A stretch of 64,000 bases of DNA from Lithospermum erythrorhizon (Eukaryota > Streptophyta > Magnoliopsida > Boraginales > Boraginaceae), in assembly GCA_019722365.1 (NCBI GenBank), contig JADFUC010002008.1, forward strand, positions 20,272 through 84,271, given 5' to 3'. The position numbers and the translations under genes were made by a program. This document shows positions 51,001 to 63,224 of this stretch, one piece after another; within the stretch, counting starts at the first letter, position 1; every line of letters begins with the position of its first letter. The notes under the pieces were generated by a model, which did no database searches, was not told where the DNA came from, and saw nothing but the letters and a program-made list of their open reading frames with translations.

Positions 51001-51350
51001 AGTATCGGGTAAAGAAGTTTCTAGAGTAATAATATAAATACCTTTAGTTAGAATGGCACTAGTTCCATTCTTCTTTTCTGCAAAGTACTTCTTACATTTG
51101 CGCTTCCAGTGCCCCATAACCCATAATGATGACACTTATCATTCTTCTTAGCATCCTTTGGATGCCTTTGAGGTTGCCGTAGTTGGCTTATAAGCCTTCC
51201 ATGGTCGCTTCCTTTTGTTCTTATTCTGTACCATCAGAACAGAGTTAGCAGTTACCCTTCTTAAGGTTTTGCTCAGCATTAGTGATCATTACAGTACAAC
51301 TAAATGCTGACTTATAGGCCGATGCATGTTAAAGTTCATCACAAATTTCT
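48059..51350 (-). pseudogene. Copia gag-pol polyprotein relic
   Basis: Pieces on the minus strand in the normal copia order: NAEQNLKKG near 51270-51300 (end of gag); GHWKRKCKKYFAEKK near 51075-51115 (zinc knuckle, CxxC partly lost); WVLDTG near 50990 (protease DTG); LDNGSYVL-type GAG-pre-integrase segment 50874-50644; broken integrase 50600-49500; MDVKTVFLNGNLEEGVYM, VCKLHRSIYGLKQTSRSWN and CVYKK at 49214-48936 (RT); NTLREAQLIFGIKIHR near 48800-48860; SWCSSKQ near 48360 and AKEPRAHHQSKHVLWEYHLI near 48130-48190 (RNase H and C-terminus). Several frameshifts lie between, so no full protein can be made. Confidence 0.88.
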
Positions 51351-51489
51351 TTGACGAGTGGAACGCGACTTGAGGATGATGTAGAGATACCCATTTCCGG
51401 CATCGCGAGGATGTAGTATGCTCCCGCAGCCAAGCTTGAGGGATCGATGTAACGTAGCGGCTTATTTCATGCTTATCGGCTCAGAGAGG

Positions 51490-53810
51490 AAAATCAAATC
51501 TCATCACAGCCTTACAAGATAGTGATGTGGTGTGGCATAGGGACACGGAGGCTACCCATCAAGAGGCAACTAATTTCTACACCCGTATCTTCACTTCGGA
51601 CGCTACAGGGGTGAGTTTTGATGTTAGACAATTATTAACCAAGTAGTTTGACAAGGAGGCAGAGATGCGTTTAGACAAAGATTTCACTACAGATGAGGTG
51701 AATCAATATTTATTCTCAATGGCTAGGACTAAAACACCAGGCCCGGACAGGATGCCTGCCATCTTTTTCCAACATTAGTGAGATACCGTGGGGGACGAAC
51801 AAAAATGGTGCTGCTTTTTTTAAATAATGGTGTTTTTCTCAAAAAGTTTCACTTTACTCATATTGCATTAGTTCCTAAGGTTGAGAATCCTATTAGTATG
51901 AGTCAGTGTAGGCCAATTGCGTTATGTAATACGGTTGCAAAAGTCATATCCAAATCTTTAGCAATAAGACTCAAGAAATTTCTACCGTATGTTATCTTTG
52001 AAACTCAAAGTGCATTTGTCCCCAATCGTCTCATCACGAATAAGATTATATTGGCCTTTGAGGCACATCACATGATAAAAAACAAATAGAGTGGCAAAGA
52101 GGGTTACATGTCCATTAAGTTGGACATGCTAAAAGCCTATGATCGGATAGAATGGAGCATTTTGAAAGATATGATGTTACAACTAGGTTTTAGCTCGAAG
52201 TGTCGTTAATTATGATGTACGTGGAATCGGTAATTCATTCATTGCTGATTAATGGGACACAAGTGGGATATATCAGAACGGGAAGAGGCCTTCATCAAGG
52301 GGATCCACTATTTACATATTTGTTCATAATCTGTACAGAGGGATTAATCTCGTTATTGAAGGGTGCATGTGCAAGGGGAGAACTTAGTGGTGTGAAGATG
52401 GGAGAAAGCTGGAGCCCCTCTCCCACCTCATGTTCGCTGATGATACTTTGTTGTTGGGTAAGGCATCTGTTGTAGAGGCACAGTCAATCATGAAAATTTT
52501 GAAGCTATATGGAAAGTGGTCTGGACAGCTTGTTAGTGTCCAGAAATCCACTGTATTGTTCAACCCCAATGTTGATTCACAAACCCGGAATCAAATCTCA
52601 GGAATCCTCGGAATGCCAGAGGTATTCACCCATGGTAAATATCTAGGGCTTCCAACCAACATTAGTACTTCCAAGAAGGAAGTTTTGAAATCTGTCATTG
52701 ACAGAATTAACACTAAGGTAGCTAACTGGAATCCTAGACTGTTATCAAAAGCAGGAAAATAGGTTTTTCTTACTTCAGTGTTACAGTCGATCTCCACCTT
52801 TACAATGCAGTGTTTTAAGCTACCTATACAACTGTACAATGATATTGATAAAATACATCAAACTACTGGTGGGGATCTGAAGATAGTAAAAGGAAAATAC
52901 ACCGGATATCTTAGGACCAATTATGTAAATCTAAAGAGGAGAGGGGTCTAGGTTTCAGGAAAGCACAGGACTTCAACAATGCACTTCTTTGCAAGCAAGC
53001 TTGCAGGTTGCTAACAGAGCCACAGAGTTAGTTGTCAAAAACATATAAGGCTCGGTACTTCCACCATGGAAAATTCGTCTCTGCAATGTTTGGGCAGGCT
53101 CCAGGTTTCACATGGCGAAGCCTACTCTCAGTAAGAGACCTCGTAAACTAAGGCACAAGATGGATATTAGGTAATGGAAAAAACATTAATGTTTGGAACC
53201 AAAGGTGGTGCCCCATACTCACACAAATATGCTTATTACTCCAATTGATGAAGAATTTAGAGACCTTAAGGTTTCAGATCTAGTTGATGACATTATTGGG
53301 GTTTGGAAAGTTGATAAAGTTAGGTCCATGTTTTATCCAATTGATACTGAAGCCATATTAAAAATGCCTTTACAACATCTTGAAAGGGAAGATATTCCAT
53401 TTTGGTCTTGCAGGCCCAAGGGGATTTTCACAATAAAAGAGGCATACAAAGTACAAAGACTCATGCAATTTGAAGCAAATAGTACATCATCCAGTAGCTC
53501 TACATATACAACTTTCAAGAACCTTTGGAAAATCAGGATATCGTGCGAGTGCATTGCATGATAGACTAACTACTTCAGTAAACCTTATCAGGAGGCAAGT
53601 GCAAATACAAAATCATTGAACATTTTGTGGACACAACTCAGAATACATCTACTTCACTATCTGAGCACATTTGGCACTTCGGGTACACCTAGTGCACTTT
53701 TGGGGGAAGCTTTCTATTTTTCTGACATATGTGGAGGATTCAAGTCAAGGTGGAGATGTGTTCAAAATGACTTGAATGAAGTTGTGAAAATATACCACAT
53801 CTAAAGACTA
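51490..53810 (+). pseudogene. LINE (L1-type) reverse transcriptase, 5'-truncated
   Basis: Non-LTR retrotransposon ORF2. Visible in order: EATNFYTRIFTSD near 51570; FTTDEVNQYLFSMARTKTPGPDRMPA near 51685-51760, in pieces (family: KAPGPDGMP); HIALVPKVENP...CRPIALCN near 51865-51930; ETQSAFVPNRLITN near 51998-52040; IKLDMLKAYDRIEW near 52110-52155; GLHQGDPL near 52285; MFADDTLLLG at 52430 (catalytic FADD); KYLGLP near 52640; KARYFHHGKFVSAMFG near 53050 and the GNGKNINVWN block near 53170; an FKNLWKIRI zinc-finger-type RT tail near 53515. The upstream endonuclease domain is missing, as usual for truncated LINEs. Stops and frameshifts break the frame. Confidence 0.9.
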
Positions 53811-56309
53811 GAAGGATTAGTCTATCTCTTGGTCCTATAAATAAAGACCTAGTTTTAGTATTAATACTTGTACAAAATAGCTTGAGGTTTTGTAAGACTC
53901 TTAGTAGCATTACTTCAACTATTTCAGTTAAAGCTTGTAATCTGTTTCTTCCCCATTATAGTGAAGATTTTGTGGCTTGAAGCCCATGGATTAGTCCAAA
54001 CAAATGTTTGCTTGGGATACCACGTAAAAATTCTGGTGTTATTTATTTTCAAGTATTTTACTTAATTACTAGTCTCGTACCATATTCATTATAACAAATA
54101 CGTGTTCGTTATAACAGCATGTGTTTCAAAATTATACGTATGCCCAAGAAGTACATAAAATACTGCAGATCAAGCAAATATCAGGCAGAGTACTAGATTT
54201 CATCGAAGTAGTGGAGCATTACAGGAAAAAATTACCTTCGGATATGTTTCAATTGTGGGTGATATGCTTGTGAAGCATCTGGCATCAAAGGAACAGCAAA
54301 ATTAGAAACAAAGCTATCAAAACTCCAACAGAAGTTGTGAGTTGTGGAAAGTTTTACCTGGAAACCCACAAAGCAGCACCCGAGATACTTCAGGACCTCC
54401 AACCTCCTAGCATTTGTTAACAGGAGAGTCTCCGAGCCTCCTCAAGATGATCTCCTTACTTACTTCTCTAATCACAAATCCAATACTTCTCATTTCGATT
54501 TAAAGGACTGGAGTGGGCTGCTAGTTACATATAATAGTGGCTCATTATCCTTTCCTCTTATTGTTGTGAGCCTAATGGTAGTTGTCCATGATTTGTAGGA
54601 GGTTTTTGGGGTTTTACTAACCCGTGTATTTGATTTTACTCTAATATATATCATCGCTAATTATAAAAAATTACTAATTGTTATATGATTTTTATTAGTG
54701 TTTCTATATAATATTTGTTTTTTACTAAGCATATAATTTCATATGTTGATTATCTAATTATAATAATGTATCAAAAATACAAGTCTCTGGCCCGAAGAAA
54801 AAATATTGTTGATATTTTTGGATATGATAAATAGAACTTGAACTAAAATTGACATTCTTCATATGATTTATAACTTGAGATTAAAAGGAGGGCTTGTGTG
54901 AGTTTAACAAAGAGATCACGTAAGCAACTATATTATATTCATGCATCGCGATTCTTTGATCGTATATGAAATTCTCATTTCTTTTTACTTGATCATATAG
55001 AATTCGATTACAACGCCTCTTGTCTTTCCACTTTTATCCCTTAATAAAGTATTTTTTTTTCATGATTAATTAAAGTATTTTTTGATAAAGTACCTTTTTG
55101 GGGTATATTAATAATATTAATTAAACTCTTAATAAAGTACTTTTTACCTTCATGATCAAGTAAATTGAGACGGATGGAGTATTTCTTATCCGTAGGCATA
55201 TATAAAAATCCTCCAATAACTTTAATATTTACTCGTATATAGAAAGATTTAATTCTCCAAAATTTAAAATACTTGACAAAGATTATAATTGGATGACTAA
55301 ACATCTATATATTAAATTTTATAAAATTTAAAATAAGTATCAATATTCTTGCAAAGAAAGTGACATTATGTACTTATTACAAAAAAGATAGTACACATAA
55401 ATAAAGACATGGTTAATGATTAATCATGTTCGATTCTAATAAATTATGAATGTATCTTATAATACACAAGTAAATATATTTAAGGTTAAAGTTCAAGAGA
55501 TGAATAAAATTTAAAAGTGGACAATCTTTATGGGATGGAGATAGTATATATTAATCTATCTTCCATTAGATGCAATGTACGTAATATATTACTAATATAA
55601 TAGTAAAACGTACCCCGCCGGGTTACAAGAGCGGAATTACAAATCCATAAACGGTATGTGTGTACCATACCATACGTTCATACATACGGAGTAATAAAAC
55701 GCATTCCGCTCTCAAGTCGTGTATAACTCATCGTTCATACATGCAGATAATAAAGCGGTATGTTGATGGGTTACAGAGGAACATAAAGCATTCTACGAAT
55801 GAAAAAAAAAAACTACTTGAGAGCAGTCAGTTTTAGTCAAAAACAATGACACATCATACGTTCATACATACGGAGTAATAGTTAAGGAGTTTTTGTTTTT
55901 TTGAGTGGAATTGAAATTGAAATGTAACCGACGAAATCTCTATATAAATTTTTCAATTTTTGTATATAGTTTCCTCCAATTTCATTTCAATTCTAATTCA
56001 ACACAAAATACGAACACCCTTATTCTGTTGAACGTGTCCTAAGCCTTGTAGCCTCGCCTTCCCGTACAAGCATTTTGTGGAGGCTGAACTTACCTTAAAA
56101 CCATAATTAGCTTGTTCCACATCTAATACAAGTTGAGCAAGAATAGAAGTCACTCTCCAAATTCATTTGTAAGATCACAAACATTTTCACCAGTATTCTT
56201 CATGGATTCTTCAAGTTGATTCAACTCATTCAAAGAGGACTCAAATTCAGTTTTAGAGTTTGTAACAACAAATTTCCTTAAAGTCTAAAGATGATATTTG
56301 AAGACAAGA
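53811..56309. other. AT-rich spacer with small repeats, no gene recognised
   Basis: The first few hundred bases may be the LINE 3' tail; no clear poly-A was seen. Words like GAGACGGATGGAGTA (55167-55181) and GGGATGGAGATAGTA (55532-55546) resemble right-hand ends of Stowaway MITEs, without matching left ends. No coding domain was seen in any frame. Confidence 0.45.
55671..55880. repeat. 26-bp direct repeat, two exact copies plus one degenerate
   Basis: CATACGTTCATACATACGGA followed by GTAATA occurs at 55671-55696 and exactly again at 55855-55880. A degenerate copy (CGTTCATACATGCAGATAATA) begins near 55732. It is of unknown origin; TACGGAGTA words also occur near 6355 and 9603. Confidence 0.7.
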
Positions 56310-56489
56310 AAATAAGCGGTTATAAAGAAATATTTATTGATATGATTTGAGTACAATCTCTATTTCTTCCTCTGATTTCAACCCCATTACTGAGTCAAGA
56401 ACTTGTGACTTGTTCTTAGACAATTCTTGAATACACCGTAACCCAATTACTTGGATGTTGCACCTTGAGTTCAAGGCCCAGAATAATTT

Positions 56490-56600
56490 GATCTTAAACT
56501 TGAATGTTTGAATGCTTGAATATTTGAATGTTTGAAGATTCAAATACTTGAAGATTTAAAGATTCAAAGGCTTGAAGGTTTGAATGTTCAGATATAACTT
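56490..56600. repeat. Simple repeat of TTGAATGTTTGAA-type words
   Basis: Degenerate 8-12-bp words (TTGAATGTTTGAA, TTCAAATACTTGAA, AAGATTCAAAGGCTTGAA) follow each other inside the LTR at 56310-57160. They are partly palindromic around TTCAA/TTGAA. Confidence 0.6.
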
Positions 56601-56703
56601 GAGATAATGAGACGAGTTCTACGATTTATTGGAGCTTTCTCTTCTTCTCTTTTTGTATTCTTTTTGCAAATGATTTTCTCCCCCCAAAATGAATGTAAAT
56701 GCC

Positions 56704-56713
56704 TCTATTTATA
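56704..56713 (-). promoter_or_regulatory. TATA box in gypsy-type LTR
   Basis: The minus strand reads GCCTATAAATAGAGGC, close to the plant TATA consensus, in the sense orientation of the LTR. Confidence 0.6.
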
Positions 56714-57309
56714 GGCATTAGGTGATGAAATTTTGGTTGGGCTTGACCGATTGAGCTTAGTGCGGACTTGGTTAGTGCAAGCTTGACTTGATTGATCGGC
56801 TTGGACCTCCGATGGTATTCTTCCTACTTAATGAAAGAATAATTATATGATTTGATAGATAAATTATATCTTTTTATTTATTCAAAAGATATAATTATCT
56901 AGCTCTTTAATTCTTTCAACATGTTTATTTGGAGAAAATAATTATTTATTATGATCCCGTTTCCCATATGTCGGGCCATAATTCAACGATCCAATTTTTT
57001 CAATACGACAATTTCTAATTTGATAATAAACATCACATGTAAATATTTGATTGGACCGCGCCAGTTTAATTAACTAAGTTCAAAGTATAATTTTATTAAA
57101 TTGGAACCCAATTAATTAATCTAATTTTAACATGTCTTGAATAAATTTACGGTATCAACAAATGCCTCTAAGACTTGGCGATGCATTACTCAATTTTGAC
57201 AAGTGTTTAAATTAGTGAGTTCGATCAATTATCGAATAATAATCCAATTCTCTATGGAAGCGAGTTAGCTTGTTATCATGAAGCACCGTTAGACTACCAC
57301 TAGAAAAGC

Positions 57310-57800
57310 AGGGACAAAGAGCGCCCGAAACCATCTCGAGCCGTCTCGTGGCGACAATTGGAAAGCGGGATTAGGTCGGGAAAGCGTCCGGCGTCTTTAT
57401 GCATCTTTAAGTGGTACCCGTCTCCATCCCGACTTCAAGCCAAGCCAGCATGTTCGGGCTTGACCAATGACCATCCCATGACGACTTACTTCCGTCTTCC
57501 ACGAATCCGGCTTCAAACCCGACTCCATGCCAGCCGACTCCGCAGCCGCTCCAGCACATGCCAGCACAGCAGAACTCAGGCAGGCTCCATTATGACCCGA
57601 CTCGAGCCGACTCCGTAGGGCTGGTTCTTCGTCTCCATAGAACACCGACTCCCCAACCCGTCTCCATGTGAACCCGAATCTAACGAGTCTCCATAACCGA
57701 CGCAATCGACTCCATGACCTCGACTCCATTGCCCTATAAGTAATCCGACCAGCACGTCTCCGCGTACGAAGACCGGGTAAAATTCAAAGTTCCGTCTCCA
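57310..57800. repeat. Left subterminal repeats of CACTA element
   Basis: More than ten degenerate copies of CGTCTCCATCCCGACTTC-like words, separated by 10-30 bases, mostly in one orientation. The GC content is well above that of the surroundings. Long frames on both strands here (86 and 110 codons) are only a consequence of this composition. Confidence 0.75.
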
Positions 57801-58589
57801 TCCGGCTTCCCCTTCTACATTTTTTTTTCAAAAGCGGCCAGTTCTTTATGATAACATCACGGCAAACACCACAAAAATCCATCCAAATCATAAAAACAAA
57901 TATAAAAACATCAAAGATTCAAACATAGAAATATAACAATTCATATAACAAATACATATTAAACATCAAACATATTAAACATCATATTCATATATAAACA
58001 TCAAACATTAATTCATATAAACATCAAATGTATTAAACATTATTAAATATAAGCAATGACGTTAATTTATATAAAACATCAAACATTCAACCTAAAATTA
58101 AAATAAAAAACCAAATTACTATTAGAAACTTGAATATAGTATTTCCACTACAACAAAAGTAAAAAAATAAATTACAAATGTATTCACCCAAACTACATTA
58201 TTAAGGTAATAACAAAAATTTAAAAAAAAGCTTGAAAAGTAAAATTACCTTGCAAGATTCAACCACTATCTACAAAATATATATATAAATTAGAAATTAC
58301 CTCCATGAATTCATTATATACAAAATAAAAAAAGTGAATAAAGTATTAATAATTACCTCTTTAAAGTCACCTACAAATTAAAATCAAATTAAATGTTAGT
58401 AGAAAATAAAATTATTGAAATGAAAGAGGATATTATGTTGTGGGTTTTGAAAAAAAAATTGTTGGAATGATGATAATGTGAGATATATATAGGAGAAATA
58501 GAGAATACGGAATCCTGTCTGTCCATTCGCCATCCATTCTATTTGAAAATAACATTTGAATTTCCCTCAATTTTGTAGGAGAGCGGGAA

Positions 58590-58710
58590 ATATGAAGTTG
58601 AAAAACCGTCTCCATCCCGACTCTATACCGTCTCCATTCTGGAAAAAAGATTGCAGAAATTTATTTTAAGCCCCGTCTCCATCCCGTCTCTTTCCCGACT
58701 CTATAGCTGA
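58590..58710. repeat. Inner left-arm repeats of CACTA element
   Basis: CCGTCTCCATCCCGACTCTA, CCGTCTCCATTC and CCCGTCTCCATCCCGTCTC occur here in the same orientation as the outer patch, separated from it by ~800 bases of AT-rich sequence that holds nothing recognisable. Confidence 0.7.
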
Positions 58711-58922
58711 TTTGTAGGAAAAAAAAGATACAGTTTTGCAAACCAAACTCCCTGTCATAAACACAATATGAAGAAACGTAAATACATAATAAGTTTTTGT
58801 TTACAATATCAAAAGAATCAATAAATACAAAATACACTACTACTCATTTGCATTTAATATGAAGTTTAATACAAAGTTGCAAATTACAATATGCAAAACT
58901 TGTAACTTAGAATATTTGATTA

Positions 58923-61900
58923 TTAATTATCTTCGGAGGAGTTGTCTTCACAAATAAATGCATCATGAGCGTTAGGGATAATTCGACTAAGTAATCTGAA
59001 CCATCTCATGATCGGATACCACATCGTCCTCCTCTTCAACAATAACAAAATGCCGGTTCCTTGATGGCGGCATCGTTGATTAATCGATAGGAGCGAGGGA
59101 GGAGGTTGTTGTTCTTCTTGGAAGATATCTTCAGTATTCAAAGCGGAGACATCCACATTTTGCATATGAGTCCAATCGACACGACTTCTCGCGTTCGATC
59201 TCATTGCGACACACCACTGCCTATGATCTCCACTGCGTGATACATAACGGAGATAGTATACTTGTTGTGCCTGGGATGCTAGGATAAGCGAGTAAATGCT
59301 AGAACCTACGCTTTTGTGTTTCAGTTTGAACCATTCCATTATTAGGATGCATTTGTATCCACTTGCTAGTGTCAAACCATAAACATTTGAAGAGGAACTG
59401 ACAATGTAAGTAACTCGAGCAAATCGACAACTCCCAAATCTCCTCTAAGGCATCATAGTAGTCAACATGATCATCATCTTGGTAAGCATGAACCACGCGC
59501 CAACCACAGACGCGCTATTGTAAGTGTTCTTATTACCATCGTCATGCACGATATCAAAATAGTACCCGTTGATGCCAGCACCCTTTATACCTTTTGATTT
59601 CACAGTGCGGGACCCTAATGAAAGAATTCTCAGGTGTCCGTGTATGTCCATATTATTCCGATACATACTTTTGAAACCATTCGGCAAAATTATTGGCGGC
59701 GATCCACAGATTCCTACGTATATGCGTAGCCGAGTTCAACTCATCAAGCCAATCATGGTAGATCCTAAAACAAAACGTTATACGTTTAGTTAAGTATTAT
59801 ATCACATAAGAATTAATTAATTGAAATGCGAAATACTGCGCTTCTTGAAGGTTTCATGTACTTGAGTGTATTGCGTAGAATATACACATGGCGATGTTGT
59901 ATAGTTCTTCGTTCGGTATCTATGCTTCTACAAATGTGCCACATCCTAGGTAGCGAAATAATAGCAAAGCGAGGTTGGGTCATCCATCGGTCCAGGTACA
60001 TCGTGCCTCGCTTGGTTGATTTAGTTGGTTTGATCCGCTTCCTCGAAGTACATTGAACAAAGTTTGAAATCTCTTTTGGCGAATATGCCTCGCATATTGA
60101 CCATTCAACACGTGCCTTTTGCCTTATCCAATTTCTTCAATGCCCTAAATATCTACAGAAATATTTATAAGGTTAGTTAGATGGTAAATATGAAATAGTA
60201 TGGAAATACAATAAAGTGAAAAACTCACGACTCGAAAGGGTACATCCATACATGCGGACCTCCGTTTTAAAGCTTCATATGACAAATGTCGGTAGGTGTT
60301 CATTACATCAAAAAATAAAATTGGGAATATCTTCTCCATCTTACAAATGATCTACCGACAATATTACGCTTGAGAAATAACACCACTACGTGATTAATTC
60401 CCATATGGGAATAGGCGGGAGATGATAGTGCTACAAGAAGTAACCGTTGCGAGGAATATTAATAAATCATGACTTTTAATCCGCTAAAGTTCACATTTCT
60501 TGCACATCTTGCAATGTTTGAAGCGTATCCATCGGGTAATTGTAGACGGGACAACCATTTCCTGAAATCTTTCTGTTGCACGGGATTCAAAGTATAAGTC
60601 GCTTTTGGTTTATGTTTCCTCCTACCAACATCCCGCATATGCAAGTCACGGTCTCAGGCAATGCGAATGTGACCTCGACCGTTCATTATCTTTCGTCTTC
60701 ACAGGAACATCCATTACAGTATGTAACACATTTCACCATTGTTACTTTTCCGTGTGCATGAAGTGATGTTGTGTCGATTTTTGTCTTGGGCGATAACTTT
60801 CGACTCCCAAAATATACTTTTCTTACGCGGTTGTCTTGAACATTATATCGGTGATCTATGGTCTGAATATTTACCTTACCGAAGACATCGGGGATCCGAC
60901 CCACTACGTTTACAAATATCGGCTCAAGTAGTCGTTCCTTACGGGTGAGTGCGGATAAAGATGTGTCCACTTTACAAAGTTTTTGCATTCTAAAAGGATT
61001 TCCTATAGGCAAAAGAAAAGAACGTGACGGTCAAACCAACGATGTTTTCGACCTTCTCTTAGTCAATGCTCTAGTACCATACAATACGAAGCAAACTAAC
61101 CTCCAGATGTGTGCTCCAACGGATAACATTCCATATCACGGAAAGCCGTTAATCGTCCACATCAAAGAAACCGTCGTGTTGAAATTTTGTTCGTTTGATG
61201 CATCGAGATGTCTCGATACGGTATTCCACAACTCCTTCAACTCATCGATCGAGGTCGGGGAAAACATCAATATCTCTCCAGTTGCATTTTGGTATAATTG
61301 AGATAAGAACATATGGTTCCTTACATTACACAATCCTAGTATTAAATTATATACATATGATCAACTGGTCGAGAGACGAATATTGGCCTTGAACTTGCCA
61401 AGCGGACTAAAACCATCAGAACCTGAGCCGATCGCGAAATTTCTCGGCTCTGCTTTAAAATGTTGGGTATGTTCGTCAAAGGTGCTTCCACTGTGGCGCC
61501 ATCCTGGTGGAAAAACCCATCCCATCTGGGCTCTATTTGAGTCAGAGCCCGATTGCCACGTAATAAATTATCACGAGGCATTTTTCCTCAAATATATACA
61601 ACCGTTGAGACACGGACCTGCGGTAAGTAAACCCAAAACCTTTTGTGCGATAAACTACGTTGTCCCGTCAGCTAGCAGCTCCGTCACTCTCCCACATGGC
61701 TTGAGGGCCGCGAGTCCCGACATTTTGGTCTCTTTTTGTAAAAAGCGACATGCGATTATGGACACAAGCATGTATTTTTGTTTGGGCAAGAATAGAGGAG
61801 TCAGCGATCTTTGCCTCATAAAATCATCGATGCGTTCTCCCGTTATTCGGTCTGACGCTTGATTGGAAACCCGCGTGGGAAACTACCCAAATTCAAGCGT

Positions 61901-62240
61901 AGTCTCACAGAGTACGTGAAAGTTCAAACCATCTTCAACAATATGCATATACCCGGCTTCTTGGTAGATGTAACCGCCGTCATACTTGACATTCTCCCGA
62001 GGAGGGAATAAATTAGAGGATCAAAAATTCGCCATAATAGACCCATGTGGAATGTCCTACAACAAAACCATTAGCAATAAATGTCTTCAAACTTCACTTT
62101 CATCCAACACATTTTATTTGACACCTCACTCTGCTTGGGACATCTATCTGCAATATCATTGGCCAGGCAATTTTAGCAACATCCATAAATTCCAATACAC
62201 CACTCATATATTCATACGTCAAACTTTATTATCTAGCCGA
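58923..62240 (-). pseudogene. CACTA transposase gene relic (TNP2 with DUF4218 and DUF4216 regions)
   Basis: The usual domain order is visible on the minus strand. (1) Transposase-associated N-terminus: MSGVLEFMDVAK near 62170-62210 and NGFVVGHSTWVYYGEF near 62020-62070. (2) TNP2 core: SIDELKELWNTV and LMWTINGFP at 61250-61136; PIGNPFRMQK at ~60985-61010; NPVQQKDFRKWLSRLQLPDG YASNIARC at 60590-60500. (3) DUF4218: EKIFPILFFDVMN...HLSYEA near 60337-60270, ARVEWSICEAYSPKEISNFV near 60115-60065. (4) DUF4216: YFDIVHDDG near 59550, DYYDALEEIWEL near 59430-59465, LILASQAQQVYYL near 59250-59290. Introns may separate some blocks; frameshifts and stops prevent a continuous protein. Confidence 0.85.
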
Positions 62241-62559
62241 TAACGATTAATATACATCCAAGAATGATCTTGAGCCATTGTAACTAAATGTATTAAAATT
62301 AAATTGGGTTACTAAATATTGAAAAATTAGTGGGGCCAGCATACCTTAACCTAATAAATTGGGTTATAATTAGTGATGGATAGAATATACTTTAATGATT
62401 GAGTGAAATCTTCAATTTAAAATTGTGGATGATAGTGTTTTTTGATGGGGTGGTTTTTTGGTGGAGGAGAGTTTTTTTTGGTTGAGGGGTGTGTTATGTG
62501 TCTCACATTCTGTTTCTAATCTGTTCTATTTTTTAAAGTTATTGCAGAACAATTAGAGA

Positions 62560-62760
62560 CGGGATGGAGTCGGGTGTATAAATAATGTTTAAATATAATA
62601 ATAATACGTATGGAGTCGGTTTTATTTTTAAAGTTATTGGAGGCGGTATTGAGGCGGGCCATCTCAAATACCGACTCTAAAATGGAGACGGTATAGAGGC
62701 AGATTATAACAATGGAGGCGGGATAGAGGCGGGCCCGTCTAATTGCAAATCTCCATTTTG
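62560..62760. repeat. Right subterminal repeats of CACTA element
   Basis: GAGACGGGATGGAGTCGG, TATGGAGTCGG, TGGAGGCGG, ATGGAGACGGTATAGAGGC and GGAGGCGGGATAGAGGCGGG repeat in the orientation opposite to the left arm, as expected for the far end of a CACTA element. Further right, GTTAGTGGAGATATTATATTTG occurs in two close copies (62803-62868), a possible degenerate terminus. Confidence 0.75.
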
Positions 62761-63224
62761 GAGAATATTTTATGGTTTTTCACAATTTTTGATTCACGAT
62801 TGTTAGTGGAGATATTATATTTGAAAACAATGTTAGTGGAGATATGATATTTGTAAATAATGTTGAATTAGTGGATATGTATACATTCAATGTGATATAT
62901 TCACGTTTTTCGAACATATCGCATAAAAATATAAGTTACAACCTATCTATGTGCGTGTGATGGGTCATTAGTGAAGAACAAAGATCTTATAATATACATC
63001 ATAAATGCATGTAATGTAATCATAGTATATGTAATTATGATTGTCTTATAACATAATATACGACAACATATAACATGTTATTAGTTATGATTGATTTAAA
63101 ACATATAATATACTATAACACAATATAAGAATAATTTTTTGTGAAATAAATACAAGTACCGTATGGGAATGGGGTTACAATACTTTAAGAATATGAAAGT
63201 GCAATTTTTTAATAAATCGATAAA

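Larger units (their letters stand above)
46238..51480 (-). mobile_element. Ty1/copia element, 5'-truncated, with 3' LTR
   Basis: The minus-strand order is gag tail (from ~51350), zinc knuckle, protease, integrase region, RT, RNase H (to 48059), 3' untranslated region, polypurine tract (47222-47232) and LTR (46238-47221). The 5' LTR and most of gag are missing; LINE sequence begins at about 51490. The inner flank of the 3' LTR replaces the end of the PMD-like frame, so it probably entered Tat element 2. Confidence 0.85.
56310..57160 (-). repeat. Gypsy-type LTR (fourth, unpaired)
   Basis: The minus strand starts TGTTGATACCGTAAATTTAT at 57160, preceded by AGAGGCATT (polypurine-like), and has a strong TATA box CTATAAATAG at 56704-56713. 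The layout matches the Tat LTRs (start TGTxGA..., AAATTTAT, TTTATTGATATGATTTGAG at the outer end against TTTATGATAGGGGGTAC). The outer boundary is approximate. A partner LTR and coding region are absent; the ~135 bases to its right belong to its interior and run into the CACTA element. Confidence 0.6.

Noticed and set aside
55167..55546. Two Stowaway-like right ends (GAGACGGATGGAGTA and GGGATGGAGATAGTA)
   Set aside because: No left terminal repeat with a TA flank could be paired with either, so no element is called.
57358..57729. Overlapping 86- and 110-codon frames on both strands
   Set aside because: They follow from stop-poor GTCTCCAxCCCGACTC repeats of the CACTA arm. Both strands being open is compositional.
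58146..58160. CACTACAACAAAAG as an inner CACTA terminus
   Set aside because: It lies inside the left arm between two repeat patches and has no matching inverted end with a 3-bp duplication, so it is probably chance in AT-rich sequence.
61383..61862. 159-codon plus-strand frame
   Set aside because: It is the antisense shadow of the TNP2-type transposase, whose conserved blocks are on the minus strand here.
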